Source of the DNA: Pseudomonas peli
Lineage (GTDB): Bacteria; Pseudomonadota; Gammaproteobacteria; Pseudomonadales; Pseudomonadaceae
Length of the DNA stretch: 64,000 bases
NCBI RefSeq assembly: GCF_900099645.1
Contig: NZ_FMTL01000007.1
Location: 1-64,000, forward strand
Direction: 5' to 3'
In this document: positions 28,092 to 37,087 of the stretch, piece by piece
Layout: each line of letters begins with the position of its first letter
Position numbering within the stretch: the first letter of the stretch is position 1
The notes under the pieces: generated by a model
What the model was told of the DNA's origin: nothing
Database searches by the model: none
Seen by the model: only the letters and a program-made list of their open reading frames with translations
Program-made: the position numbers and the translations under genes

Positions 28092-29093
28092 TCAGGCGCT
28101 TTTCACCTGACTGGCGGCCATTTCATAGGCCGTTTGCAGGGCGACCTGCAGGCTGCCGCTGTCGATTTTGCCGCTACCCGCCAGGTCCAGCGCCGTGCCG
28201 TGATCGACTGAGGTGCGGATAATCGGTAGCCCCAAGGTGATGTTCACCGCTGCGCCAAAGCCTTTGTATTTGAGCACCGGCAAGCCCTGGTCGTGGTACA
28301 TCGCCAACACCGCATCGCAGTGCTCAAGGTGTTTGGGAGTGAACAGCGTGTCGGCGGGTAGTGGGCCGATCAGGTTGATACCTTCGCTGCGTAACTGCTG
28401 CAGGGTGGGCTCTATCACCTCGATTTCTTCCATGCCCAAATGGCCGCCTTCACCGGCGTGCGGGTTGAGACCGCAAACCAGAATGCGCGGGGCAGTGATG
28501 CCGAATTTCGTGCGCAGGTCATGGTCGAGAATGCGTGTGACGCGACTGAGACGCTCTGGGGTGATGGCTGCGGCTACATCCTTGAGTGGCAAGTGTGTGG
28601 TCACCAACGCGACACGCAGGCCGTGGGTAGCGAGCATCATCACCACCTGCTCGGTGTGGGTCAGTTCGGCGAGAAACTCGGTGTGCCCGGAGAAGGCAAT
28701 CCCGCCTTCGTTGATCACGCCCTTGTGCACGGGGGCGGTAATCATGCCTGCGAAGTGGCCGTCGAGGCAGCCCTGGCCGGCGCGGGTCAGTGTTTCCAGT
28801 ACGTAGGGCGCGTTACGTGCGTTCAGCTGGCCAGCAACCACGGCCGCGGCGAGTGGTGTATCCCAGACGTACAGACTACCTGCCGCCGCAGCCTGGCTTG
28901 GCCAGGCACCGGGGCTGACGTTGATCAGGTCAATGCTTAACCCAAGCAGCTGGGCGCGCTCAGCTAACAAGTCGCGACTGGCGATGGCAATCAGCGCGTG
29001 CGGCTGTGCGTGACGCGCCAGCAGCAGGCAGAGGTCGGGGCCTATGCCGGCTGGTTCGCCAGGTGTTAGCGCAAAAAGACGGGCGGTGTTCAT
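28092..29093 (-). CDS. pdxA: 4-hydroxythreonine-4-phosphate dehydrogenase PdxA
   Basis: A 333-residue NAD-dependent enzyme of pyridoxal phosphate synthesis. TPGEPAGIGPDL at the N-terminus, TAPVHKGVINEGG, SGHTEFLAELT, GLNPHAGEGGHLG and MYHDQGLPVLKY are the family's substrate and metal motifs. A terminator between surA and pdxA means it probably also has its own promoter. Confidence 0.97.
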   Translation of the reverse strand: MNTARLFALTPGEPAGIGPDLCLLLARHAQPHALIAIASRDLLAERAQLLGLSIDLINVSPGAWPSQAAAAGSLYVWDTPLAAAVVAGQLNARNAPYVLETLTRAGQGCLDGHFAGMITAPVHKGVINEGGIAFSGHTEFLAELTHTEQVVMMLATHGLRVALVTTHLPLKDVAAAITPERLSRVTRILDHDLRTKFGITAPRILVCGLNPHAGEGGHLGMEEIEVIEPTLQQLRSEGINLIGPLPADTLFTPKHLEHCDAVLAMYHDQGLPVLKYKGFGAAVNITLGLPIIRTSVDHGTALDLAGSGKIDSGSLQVALQTAYEMAASQVKSA

Positions 29094-29199
29094 GGAGGGG
29101 CTCTCACGTCTGTGCCATAAGGGTTAGCCCATCAGGTGGCGAGGGCGGTGAGGCATTATGCGTCGCCCTGGCGAGTAGCTGCCAGGTTTGAGCGGCCAC

Positions 29200-29238
29200 A
29201 AAAAAGCCTGGCTCTGCAGATGCATCAGCCAGGCTTTT
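29200..29238 (-). terminator. rho-independent terminator after surA
   Basis: AAAAGCCTGGCT and AGCCAGGCTTTT form a 12-bp stem with a 13-base loop, followed on the minus strand by six Ts. It lies 29 bases after the surA stop and splits the envelope operon, at least partly, before pdxA. Confidence 0.85.
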
Positions 29239-29267
29239 CGGTTGTCTGCGCGAGCGCGATGCGCCTG

Positions 29268-30566
29268 TCAGAGTTTGGTTTCGACGTAGGCCTCGTCGCG
29301 GATCTGGCGTAGCCACGCTTGCAGCTCTTCATCGTACTTGCGGTTACGCAGTACCGTCATGGCCTGCTGCTCGCGGTACTGTGCGCTGCTGTCCGTGGCG
29401 CGGCGGCCCATGACTTCGAGAACATGCCAGCCGTAAGGGCTCTTGAAAGGTTTGGACAGCTCGCCAGCTGGCGTGTTGTTCATCACTTCGCGGAATTCAG
29501 GAACCAGTACATTTGGGTCGATCCAGCTCAGGGTGCCGCCGTTCAGCGCCGAGCCTGGGTCTTCGGAGAAATTCTTCGCCAGTTCGGCGAAATCTTCCCC
29601 TGCCAGGATCCGCTGGTACAGGCGTTCAACCAGGCGTTTGGTTTCAGCTTCGCTACGGATTTCGCTGGGTTTGATCAGGATATGGCGAACGTTCACTTCG
29701 TCGCGTACCTGGCTGTCACCGCCGCGCTTTTCCAGTAGCTTGATCATGATAAAGCCGCCGGGAGTCCGCATCGGCTCTGTCACCTGGCCTACCGACAAGG
29801 CGCTAAGCATGCTGTCGAAAGGCGGTGGCAACTGCCCGGCTTTACGCCAGCCCATTTCGCCACCTTCCAGCGCGGTTTCGCTGGCCGAGCGTGCAATGGC
29901 CAGCTGGGCGAAGTCGGCACCCTGTTGCAGCTGCTGGTACAGCTCACGAGCTTGACGCTCGGCCGCCTGAATATCTTCCGGAGATGCAGCTTCGGTGACC
30001 GGAATCAGGATGTTAGCCAGGCGGAATTCTTCCGACAGCTGCATCTTGCCCATGTCTGAGGCGAGGAAGTTTTGCACTTCCTGATCGGTGACCTGGATGC
30101 GCTCAGCCACGCGGCGTTGGCGCACACGGCTGATGATCATCTCGCGGCGAACTTGGTCACGGGCATCGGTGTACGAGAGGCCATCTGCCGCCAAGGCGGC
30201 GCGGAACTGCTCGATGCTCATGCCATTACGCTGGGCGATGGTGCCAATGGCCTGGTTCAGCTCTTCATCAGTGATGCGAATGCCAGAACGTTCGCCAATC
30301 TGTAGCTGGATGTTTTCGATGATCAGCCGCTCAAGCACTTGCTGGCTGAGCACATGCTCCGGCGGCAGGGCTGCACCGCGCTGGGTGATGGTTTGCTGCA
30401 CTTCACGCAAGCGTGAGTCGAGCTGGCTTTGCATCACCACGTCATTGTCGACAATCGCTACAACGCGGTTGAGAGGTTGAACCGCCGCATTTGCCGCGGT
30501 ACCCAGAAACAGCGCGCCCAACAGCAGGGGGCGCACGCAATCAGAAAGCTTGATCTTCACGTTCAC
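29268..30566 (-). CDS. surA: periplasmic chaperone / peptidyl-prolyl isomerase SurA
   Basis: A 432-residue periplasmic chaperone for outer-membrane proteins. Signal peptide MNVKIKLSDCVRPLLLGALFLGTAANA; N-domain AIVDNDVVMQSQLDSRL; two parvulin domains (about 175-275 and 285-385, the second with VRHILIKPSE). The start is a GTG at 30566 with AAGG 5 bases before it; a GTG two codons in is the alternative and would match the P. aeruginosa start. It overlaps the end of lptD, whose folding SurA assists. Confidence 0.95.
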   Translation of the reverse strand: MNVKIKLSDCVRPLLLGALFLGTAANAAVQPLNRVVAIVDNDVVMQSQLDSRLREVQQTITQRGAALPPEHVLSQQVLERLIIENIQLQIGERSGIRITDEELNQAIGTIAQRNGMSIEQFRAALAADGLSYTDARDQVRREMIISRVRQRRVAERIQVTDQEVQNFLASDMGKMQLSEEFRLANILIPVTEAASPEDIQAAERQARELYQQLQQGADFAQLAIARSASETALEGGEMGWRKAGQLPPPFDSMLSALSVGQVTEPMRTPGGFIMIKLLEKRGGDSQVRDEVNVRHILIKPSEIRSEAETKRLVERLYQRILAGEDFAELAKNFSEDPGSALNGGTLSWIDPNVLVPEFREVMNNTPAGELSKPFKSPYGWHVLEVMGRRATDSSAQYREQQAMTVLRNRKYDEELQAWLRQIRDEAYVETKL

Positions 30567-33333
30567 GATAACCTTGAATGCCTTGGTCGAGGAAAGTCTC
30601 AACTTTATTGCCGACTACGCCACCCAGACCTTTGAGTACGATCTGCAAGAAGATGCCGCGATCAGCCTGGTCGTTCAGTGACGGGTTCAGGCTGACTTCG
30701 TCGTAGTCAATCCAGTAACGGTTGATCAGACGCAGTTTCCAGCAGCAGCTGTCGTACTCGAAGCCTGCGAAGGCCTCCAGTGTACGGTCGCGGCCATAGT
30801 CATACTGCCAGCGAGAGATCACGCTCCACTGCGGCACGATTGGCCAGATGACCGAGAAGTCGTGCTGGCTGATCTTGTAGTAGTCCTTGATGTAGTTCGG
30901 GCTGCCCGGGGTACCGTAGTCACCACCGCCAACTACCCAGTTACCACTGGCTTCGTCATAGCGTACAGTGTCATTGCGGTAACGGTACCCGGCGTTGACC
31001 ACCTTGTTCGGATTGTCTTCTGGCTGGTAGTGGAACATGGCGCTACCCGATCGGGTGCTGCCACTGTCTGGATCCCAGTTGAAGTCCGACGAGAAGCGCC
31101 AGTCGCGGTTAAAGCGATACAGGTACTCAAGCGCGTAAGGCGATACCGATGCTGTTGCATCACCGCGAGTGCGGTAATCAATGCCTGGCAATTGGACCTG
31201 GCGATCTTCAAAGTAGAAGGCTTGGCCGATGCTAAAGCGCTGGCGCTCAAAGCCGTTGGGCTCAATCCAGCGGTTGGTTACGCCCAGAGACAACTTGTTC
31301 TCGTCACCGATACGGTCTTTGCCGGAGAAGCGGTTTTCACGCCACAGCGAGGAGTAGCTGAAGTTGCTTTCGCTGGTGTCAAAGACCGGAATATCTGTCT
31401 GGTCTTCCTCGGGTACATAGAGGTAGAACAGGCGAGGCTCAAGGGTCTGACGGTAGGACTTGCCGAACCATTGAGTGTTGCGGTCAAAGTACAGGCCGCT
31501 ATCCAGGCTGAACATGCCTACGCCGCGGCTTTGACTGCTCTTGTATTCCTGTTCTGCCAGCAGCGTATTCTTGCCTTGCTGATCAAGTGTCAGATCGTAG
31601 TTGGTCTGCAGATACTTGACCTGTGGCTTGAAATAGCCCCAGCTCCAGTTCAATGGGAGGCTAACTGCCGGCTCGATATGCAGACGATCGCCATTGGCGC
31701 GCGCTAGACCTTGGACGACGGTGTCATACCACGGGGTGCCGATGCTTCCATCGGCGTTGAGCGGGCCGCCGTCTTCATCAATAAAGTTGCCTTTGCGCAG
31801 GCTACGGTCGAAGCGCACATATTCCGTGCCATAACTGAAGTTAACGCCTGCGGGTTTAAATGGCAGTACGCCATCCAGAGTCAGTTGCGGCAGACGGTTA
31901 TACGGGGTGATGTCGGTGATATTTGCCAGCTCGTATGCGTGCGCATTCAGGCGTGCGGTGTAACTGTCACCACGGTAGGTCAATGTGCCGCGCTGATTGA
32001 CATAACCCGTTGCGCTTACGCCCAGGTCAGTGTCCAGATCCTGGAAGTAGTAAGGGTCGCTGATGTCGGTGTAATCAACTTCCGCCAGTAGGCGCGAGGT
32101 GAGGCCTGTTTTATGCTGCCAGCTGTACATCCAGCGCTGATCTTCGTAATCCGACTGTAGCTTACGATCATCGTTACTGTCGTCGAGGTACGCGCCGCCA
32201 ACCTGACCTTCGCTGTTCTTGGTGAGGTAGCGGAATTCGCCTTCCATCATCAAGCCGCGATCGCTCATATAGGTCGGGTACAGCGTTGCGTCATAGTTTG
32301 GCGCAAGGTTGAAGTAGTACGGCGTTTGCAGGGTCAGGCCATTATCGCTTGAGCTGCCGATGCTCGGCGGCAGGAAGCCGGACTGGCGACGGTCATCAAT
32401 CGGGAAGTAGATATAAGGTGTGTAGAACACCGGAATATTCTTCACCCGCAGAGTGACGTTGGTCGCCGTGCCGAAACCGGTGGCCGGGTTCAGTGTGATG
32501 TTATTGCCCTTCAGGTGCCAGGCGTTACTGCCGGGCTCACAGCTGGTATAGGTGCCGTCTTTCAGGCGGATAATCGCGCTTTCTTCGCGCTTGGCATAGA
32601 GCGCGTTGCCGCGGATATGGCTCTTGTGCAGGACGTATTCGGCGTTGTCGACTTTGGCTTCACCATTGTCCAGCTGCAGCTCGGCGCGGTCACCTACGAC
32701 TAACATGCCCTGGTCACGCAGGCGCACATTACCGATCAGCTCGCCACGGTTCTCCGCCTGACGCAGGTTGGCTTCATCCGCCTCGACCTGCATGCCAGCT
32801 TGGCGCAGAACCACGTCACCGGCGAGGGTGGCGACTTGCTCTTCTTGCTCATAACGCGAGGCTTTGGCCGAAACGAACATCGGTGCCTCATCCATCGGCG
32901 TTTTGTCGTCCATGCCTGGGCGCGTCGGCTCTACATACGCGCCTGCGCAGTAAGGGCCGGCTTCAGCCAACTGAGCAGCGCTGAGGTTTTCGCGCGGCAC
33001 CCAGTCCAGGTGGCTGTAGTCAGCGCTGCGCGACACGAGGCCTTTGCCACGACTTTCAGTCACTAGGGTCGCTTGCGCGGTTTTCCCTTCAGCTGCTTCG
33101 GTGCTGCCTTCACCAGCGTTGCTGCTGGCGACCGAATCACGTTGTACTGGCCGTGCAGGCAGTGCAGCATTGCTGGCTTTCGGGGCACATGCCCAGCCGC
33201 CGGTGGCGGAAACCTGGCAATCATACTGCTCGGCAGCGATAGCAAAAGGAACGGCTAAAGGTTGTAGCGCCAGAAGGCTGCCAGTGACCAGTAGAGGGAA
33301 TTTTTTACGAAACGCGGGGTATTTTACTGCCAT
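30541..33333 (-). CDS. lptD: LPS-assembly outer-membrane protein LptD
   Basis: A 930-residue outer-membrane translocon that inserts LPS with LptE. Signal peptide (MAVKYPAFRKKFPLLVTGSL..AIAAEQ), an OstA/LptA-like periplasmic domain (about 150-290), then a large beta-barrel. The Cys pair in DSCCWKLR near the C-terminus and N-terminal Cys residues fit the family's disulfide pattern. The ATG at 33333 begins the signal peptide; upstream in-frame starts run into amgK's leader. It is the first gene of the operon to surA and is divergent from amgK. Confidence 0.97.
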   Translation of the reverse strand: MAVKYPAFRKKFPLLVTGSLLALQPLAVPFAIAAEQYDCQVSATGGWACAPKASNAALPARPVQRDSVASSNAGEGSTEAAEGKTAQATLVTESRGKGLVSRSADYSHLDWVPRENLSAAQLAEAGPYCAGAYVEPTRPGMDDKTPMDEAPMFVSAKASRYEQEEQVATLAGDVVLRQAGMQVEADEANLRQAENRGELIGNVRLRDQGMLVVGDRAELQLDNGEAKVDNAEYVLHKSHIRGNALYAKREESAIIRLKDGTYTSCEPGSNAWHLKGNNITLNPATGFGTATNVTLRVKNIPVFYTPYIYFPIDDRRQSGFLPPSIGSSSDNGLTLQTPYYFNLAPNYDATLYPTYMSDRGLMMEGEFRYLTKNSEGQVGGAYLDDSNDDRKLQSDYEDQRWMYSWQHKTGLTSRLLAEVDYTDISDPYYFQDLDTDLGVSATGYVNQRGTLTYRGDSYTARLNAHAYELANITDITPYNRLPQLTLDGVLPFKPAGVNFSYGTEYVRFDRSLRKGNFIDEDGGPLNADGSIGTPWYDTVVQGLARANGDRLHIEPAVSLPLNWSWGYFKPQVKYLQTNYDLTLDQQGKNTLLAEQEYKSSQSRGVGMFSLDSGLYFDRNTQWFGKSYRQTLEPRLFYLYVPEEDQTDIPVFDTSESNFSYSSLWRENRFSGKDRIGDENKLSLGVTNRWIEPNGFERQRFSIGQAFYFEDRQVQLPGIDYRTRGDATASVSPYALEYLYRFNRDWRFSSDFNWDPDSGSTRSGSAMFHYQPEDNPNKVVNAGYRYRNDTVRYDEASGNWVVGGGDYGTPGSPNYIKDYYKISQHDFSVIWPIVPQWSVISRWQYDYGRDRTLEAFAGFEYDSCCWKLRLINRYWIDYDEVSLNPSLNDQADRGIFLQIVLKGLGGVVGNKVETFLDQGIQGYREREDQAF

Positions 33334-33458
33334 CTTATTTTTTCCGGGCTTCCTGCGCGCCATTGGCCCTGAGGCCGCACGCCTCTCGATGGGCTTGAAA
33401 AGATGCTGGATAATAAAGCATGACCCGCGCAACGGCTAGCGCCGTCGGAGACCTTGTA

Positions 33459-34475
33459 ATGCCTGATGAAGATGTACGCTTAAAACTTCTCGAAAACTGG
33501 CTGGATCAGCAGCTGCCTGGGCTGTTTGTTAAACAGGGTTGGGGCGCTGTACCCGCCGCCACGCTTACCTCTGCCAGTAGTGACGCCAGTTTTCGTCGCT
33601 ATTTTCGCTGGCAAGGTGCTGGGCGTAGCTTGATCGTGATGGATGCGCCGCCGCCGCAGGAAGACTGCGCGCCGTTCGTAAAAGTGGCGAATTTGCTCGC
33701 TGAGGCGCACCTCAATGTGCCGCAGATTCTTGCCGCTGACCTTGAGCGAGGTTTTTTATTGCTCAACGATCTTGGTCGGCAGACCTACCTGGATGTGATC
33801 AACGAAGACAATGCTGATGAGTTGTTTGCTGATGCGCTGCAAGCGCTATTGGCGTTTCAGCGACTGCCGATGACCACGCCACTCCCCCACTATGATGACG
33901 CTCTGCTGCGCCGTGAACTGCAGCTCTTCCCCGAGTGGTATGTACAGCGCCACCTGGGCGTCAAATTCAGCGAGCAGCAGCAGGCTCTCTGGCAACGTGC
34001 CAGTCAGTTGTTGATCGACAGCGCGCTGGCCCAGCCCAAGGTGCTGGTGCACCGTGACTACATGCCGCGCAACTTGATGCTCAGCGAGCCGAATCCGGGT
34101 GTGCTGGATTTTCAGGATGCCGTCTATGGCCCAATGACGTATGACGTCACTTGTCTCTTCAAGGATGCCTTCCTCAGTTGGCCCGAGGCGCGCGTACGCA
34201 ACTGGTTGGAGCAGTATTGGCAGCAGGCGCTTGAGGCAGGTGTGCCGGTTCAGCCGGTGTTGGATGATTTTCTGCGAGCCAGCGACTTGATGGGGGTGCA
34301 GCGCCACCTCAAGGTGATCGGCATCTTCGCGCGTATTTGCCATCGTGATGGCAAGCCCAAGTACCTGGGTGATGTGCCGCGTTTCTTCTCTTATATAGAT
34401 GCGGTATTGGCTCGTCGGCCGGAGCTGGCTGAATTGGCTGAGTTGCTCGGCAGCTTGCGACGGGAGCCCGTATGA
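33459..34475 (+). CDS. amgK: anomeric MurNAc/GlcNAc kinase AmgK
   Basis: A 338-residue aminoglycoside-phosphotransferase-fold kinase. VLVHRDYMPRNLML is the catalytic loop and VLDFQDAVYGPMTYDV the metal loop. In Pseudomonas AmgK phosphorylates MurNAc at C1 in a peptidoglycan recycling route that bypasses de novo UDP-MurNAc synthesis and gives intrinsic fosfomycin tolerance. GGAG lies 8 bases before the ATG at 33459; an earlier in-frame ATG at 33420 lacks one. It overlaps murU by 4 bases. Confidence 0.94.
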   Translation: MPDEDVRLKLLENWLDQQLPGLFVKQGWGAVPAATLTSASSDASFRRYFRWQGAGRSLIVMDAPPPQEDCAPFVKVANLLAEAHLNVPQILAADLERGFLLLNDLGRQTYLDVINEDNADELFADALQALLAFQRLPMTTPLPHYDDALLRRELQLFPEWYVQRHLGVKFSEQQQALWQRASQLLIDSALAQPKVLVHRDYMPRNLMLSEPNPGVLDFQDAVYGPMTYDVTCLFKDAFLSWPEARVRNWLEQYWQQALEAGVPVQPVLDDFLRASDLMGVQRHLKVIGIFARICHRDGKPKYLGDVPRFFSYIDAVLARRPELAELAELLGSLRREPV

Positions 34476-35143
34476 AGGCGATGATTCTGGCAGCTGGCAA
34501 AGGTGAACGGCTTCGGCCGCTGACGCTGCATACCCCTAAGCCCTTGGTGCGTGCGGGCGGCGTGCCCTTGATCGAATACCACGTGCGCGCGTTGGCGGCG
34601 GCCGGATTTACCGAGCTGGTGATAAATCATGCCTGGCTGGGGCAGCAGATCGAGGATTACCTGGGTGATGGATCGCGCTTCGGCGTCAGCATTGCCTATT
34701 CCGCTGAGGGTGAACCGTTGGAAACCGGCGGCGGGATCTTTCAGGCCTTGCCTTTGCTAGGCGATCAGCCGTTTGTGCTGATCAATGGCGATATCTTCAC
34801 CGACTACCCCTTTGCCGAGTTGCGCCGTCCGTTATCTGGCCTGGCGCACCTGGTGCTGATCGAGAACCCTGGCCATCACGTCAAGGGCGACTTCTGTTTG
34901 CAGAAAGGACAGGTTACGGATGCGCAAGCAGGCCAGGACAGCCTGACCTATAGCGGCATGGCGGTGTTATCCCCCGCGCTGTTCAGTGATTGTCAGCCGG
35001 GCGTCTTTTCGCTGGCACCGCTGTTGCGTGCCGCGATGGCAAGCGGACAGGTAACCGGTGAGCGGTTTGATGGTTGCTGGGTGGATGTGGGAACCCATGA
35101 ACGTTTGGCCCAGGTCGAGCAGTTGCTAGAGGCGCGGCGCTGA
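34472..35143 (+). CDS. murU: MurNAc-1-phosphate uridylyltransferase MurU
   Basis: A 223-residue nucleotidyltransferase. MILAAGKGERLRPLTLHTPKPLV is the nucleotide-binding loop and LINGDIFTDYPF holds the metal-binding Asp. It converts the AmgK product into UDP-MurNAc, completing the recycling shortcut. It is coupled to amgK by an ATGA overlap and followed one base after its stop by a DnaJ-domain gene. Confidence 0.94.
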   Translation: MKAMILAAGKGERLRPLTLHTPKPLVRAGGVPLIEYHVRALAAAGFTELVINHAWLGQQIEDYLGDGSRFGVSIAYSAEGEPLETGGGIFQALPLLGDQPFVLINGDIFTDYPFAELRRPLSGLAHLVLIENPGHHVKGDFCLQKGQVTDAQAGQDSLTYSGMAVLSPALFSDCQPGVFSLAPLLRAAMASGQVTGERFDGCWVDVGTHERLAQVEQLLEARR

Positions 35144-35144
35144 G

Positions 35145-35906
35145 ATGCTTTGGCCTACGACCTTGCTGGGGGCGGTTGCGGGGCTGGCAGTGGCCAGTAT
35201 TCCGGGCGCCATGCTCGGCGGTTTGCTCGGGCAGGTGGTGGATCGGCGTCTGCGCCTAGAGTCGTGGGCAGCCTTGCGTGAACGCTTAGGTGGTCGCGCT
35301 GAGACGCGTGATGAGTGGCTACTTTTCGTCTTGCTGGGGCGTTTGGCCAAGAGTGGCGGCCGTGTTCTGCCCGTGCATATCCAGCAAGCGCGGGCAGAAA
35401 TGACGCGTCTTGGGTTGGACACCGAGGGGCAGCGTCAGGCGATAGCGGCCTTCGCGCAGGGCAAGGTGTGCCGTGACAGCCTGCGAGCGCCACTGCGGCG
35501 CCAGCGTGCACGTCGTGAAACATTACTGCGTGCCTGCTGGCGGATGGCCTGGGTGGATGGCCAGGTCAGCCAGGCCGAGCGTGAGCTCATCATGCTCTGG
35601 GGCAAATGGTTGCAGGTGTCCTCGGCAACCCAAGCGCAGCTGAGTGACGCTTATGCACCGCAGCAAGGCCCGCTGGTGTCGACGGCCAGCAACGCCTATC
35701 AGCGTGCCCTCACGTTATTGAATGTAACTGCCGATGCCGAGCCTGCGCAGATCAAGCAGGCGTACCGGCGTTTATTGAGTCGCCACCACCCGGATAAGCT
35801 GGCGGGCAGCGGCGCCACGCCGGAGCGTGTGCGCGAAGCCACTGAACGAACCCGTGAATTGCACCAGGCCTATGATTTGATTCGCCAGCGCCACGGTTTT
35901 CGCTGA
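35145..35906 (+). CDS. membrane-anchored TerB/DnaJ-domain protein (DjlA-like)
   Basis: A 253-residue protein. A glycine-rich N-terminal helix (TLLGAVAGLAVASIPGAMLGGLLG) probably anchors it, a TerB-like helical domain occupies about 50-170, and a C-terminal J-domain with the HPD triplet (SRHHPDKLAG) stimulates DnaK. The order anchor, TerB, J matches DjlA, a co-chaperone linked to envelope stress. It follows murU in the same operon and ends two bases from the convergent next gene. Confidence 0.88.
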   Translation: MLWPTTLLGAVAGLAVASIPGAMLGGLLGQVVDRRLRLESWAALRERLGGRAETRDEWLLFVLLGRLAKSGGRVLPVHIQQARAEMTRLGLDTEGQRQAIAAFAQGKVCRDSLRAPLRRQRARRETLLRACWRMAWVDGQVSQAERELIMLWGKWLQVSSATQAQLSDAYAPQQGPLVSTASNAYQRALTLLNVTADAEPAQIKQAYRRLLSRHHPDKLAGSGATPERVREATERTRELHQAYDLIRQRHGFR

Positions 35907-35908
35907 GG

Positions 35909-36937
35909 CTACTTTGCCTCCAGTTTCAGCGTCAGCCAGCCCCGAATTCGACGGTAGAGCTGCTCTTGTTCAGCTTCGCGGTTGCCCGGCAACGCTTTCA
36001 TGGCGATCTGTATGTAGCTGGGGTGTTTCTGGCGTTTGCTGGCTTGCGAGCGTTTGAGTGCGGCTTGTCGGTCGGTGGCGAGGTCCTTGTAGTAGAAGTC
36101 GCCAGTGGCCAGTTGCAGTTGTGGGATCAACTCATCAAGCGGCGGGGTGTAGCCAGCAGGCAACTGTGCGGCGACCAGCAGCAAGTTTTTGATTTGGTCA
36201 GGCTTGCGCTCTGCCAGGTAGCGTGCGGCCCAGTAAGCGCCACTGCCATGACCGAGCAACACAACGCGCTTGGCTTGTTGTTGTTCGGCAAAGCCGATGG
36301 CCGCCTCGATACGTGCCAAAACCCGCTCGGCATGCGCCTTGCGCTGTTCCTCAATGGCTTTCAGTTTAGTTTCCGCTGTTTCGGCGCTGTCGAGCGGGCT
36401 GTCGGTGGTTTGCGCAGCGGCTTCATCTGCCGCCGGGCTGTTCTCGGCCGCGTTCTCTGCTGGCGTTGGCGCGGCGTCGGCGGCGGGCTCTTCGGTGGGC
36501 GCTGGTTCGGCGATGCGCACTGGCGGTGCATCACTGTTGGGGTCGGGCAGGGTCAGGCTTAAGCTGTGCCAGCCACCATTGGGTAATTTGCTGCGCAGGG
36601 GGCCGACGCCTTGTGGCCAGTCGGCACTCTCATCATCGCCCGGGACAATAATCACCGCGCCGCTGGGCTCGGCCACGTTGGCTGGCAGCCAGAGTGCCAG
36701 AAAGGGTTCCTCGCCCGCCTTCAGCTGTTGCTGCTCCTTCTGCTCCACCCGTTGCTCCAGCGCCGTTGCGTCCACTTCGCTGCGCTCGGGCAGGGGCGCG
36801 CGAGGTGTCTCGGCGGGAGTCTCTGGGCTGGCTTCAGGTGTGGCGCTGTCGCTCTCCTCAGCCTGCAGGGGGTGAACCAGCAGCAGTGCTAAGAGCAGGC
36901 TGAACAGGGTGGGCCATGTGGGGCTAACGCGGCGCAT
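35909..36937 (-). CDS. DUF3530 family alpha/beta-hydrolase-like secreted protein
   Basis: A 342-residue protein with a signal peptide (MRRVSPTWPTLFSLLLALLLVHPLQAEE). The catalytic-type nucleophile elbow GHGSGAYWAARYL is present in the C-terminal half. A long Ala/Glu/Pro-rich, low-complexity insert (about 150-195) sits between the N-terminal strands and the elbow. Family DUF3530 is uncharacterised; a periplasmic hydrolase is likely. The start at 36937 has AAGGA 8 bases upstream; an in-frame start at 36964 would spoil the signal peptide. Confidence 0.85.
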   Translation of the reverse strand: MRRVSPTWPTLFSLLLALLLVHPLQAEESDSATPEASPETPAETPRAPLPERSEVDATALEQRVEQKEQQQLKAGEEPFLALWLPANVAEPSGAVIIVPGDDESADWPQGVGPLRSKLPNGGWHSLSLTLPDPNSDAPPVRIAEPAPTEEPAADAAPTPAENAAENSPAADEAAAQTTDSPLDSAETAETKLKAIEEQRKAHAERVLARIEAAIGFAEQQQAKRVVLLGHGSGAYWAARYLAERKPDQIKNLLLVAAQLPAGYTPPLDELIPQLQLATGDFYYKDLATDRQAALKRSQASKRQKHPSYIQIAMKALPGNREAEQEQLYRRIRGWLTLKLEAK

Positions 36938-37087
36938 CAGGCATTCCTTATCGAGGCAGGCCACTGAAGCCTAATACCTGGGCGTGCCTTTGTCAGGGCT
37001 GAATAGCTCTAAGCCCTTCAGGACTGGAGTAAGGTAGGGGTTGCTGGATCCTGCTCGGTCGTTTCCCCCCTGTGGAGTGTGGTTGCG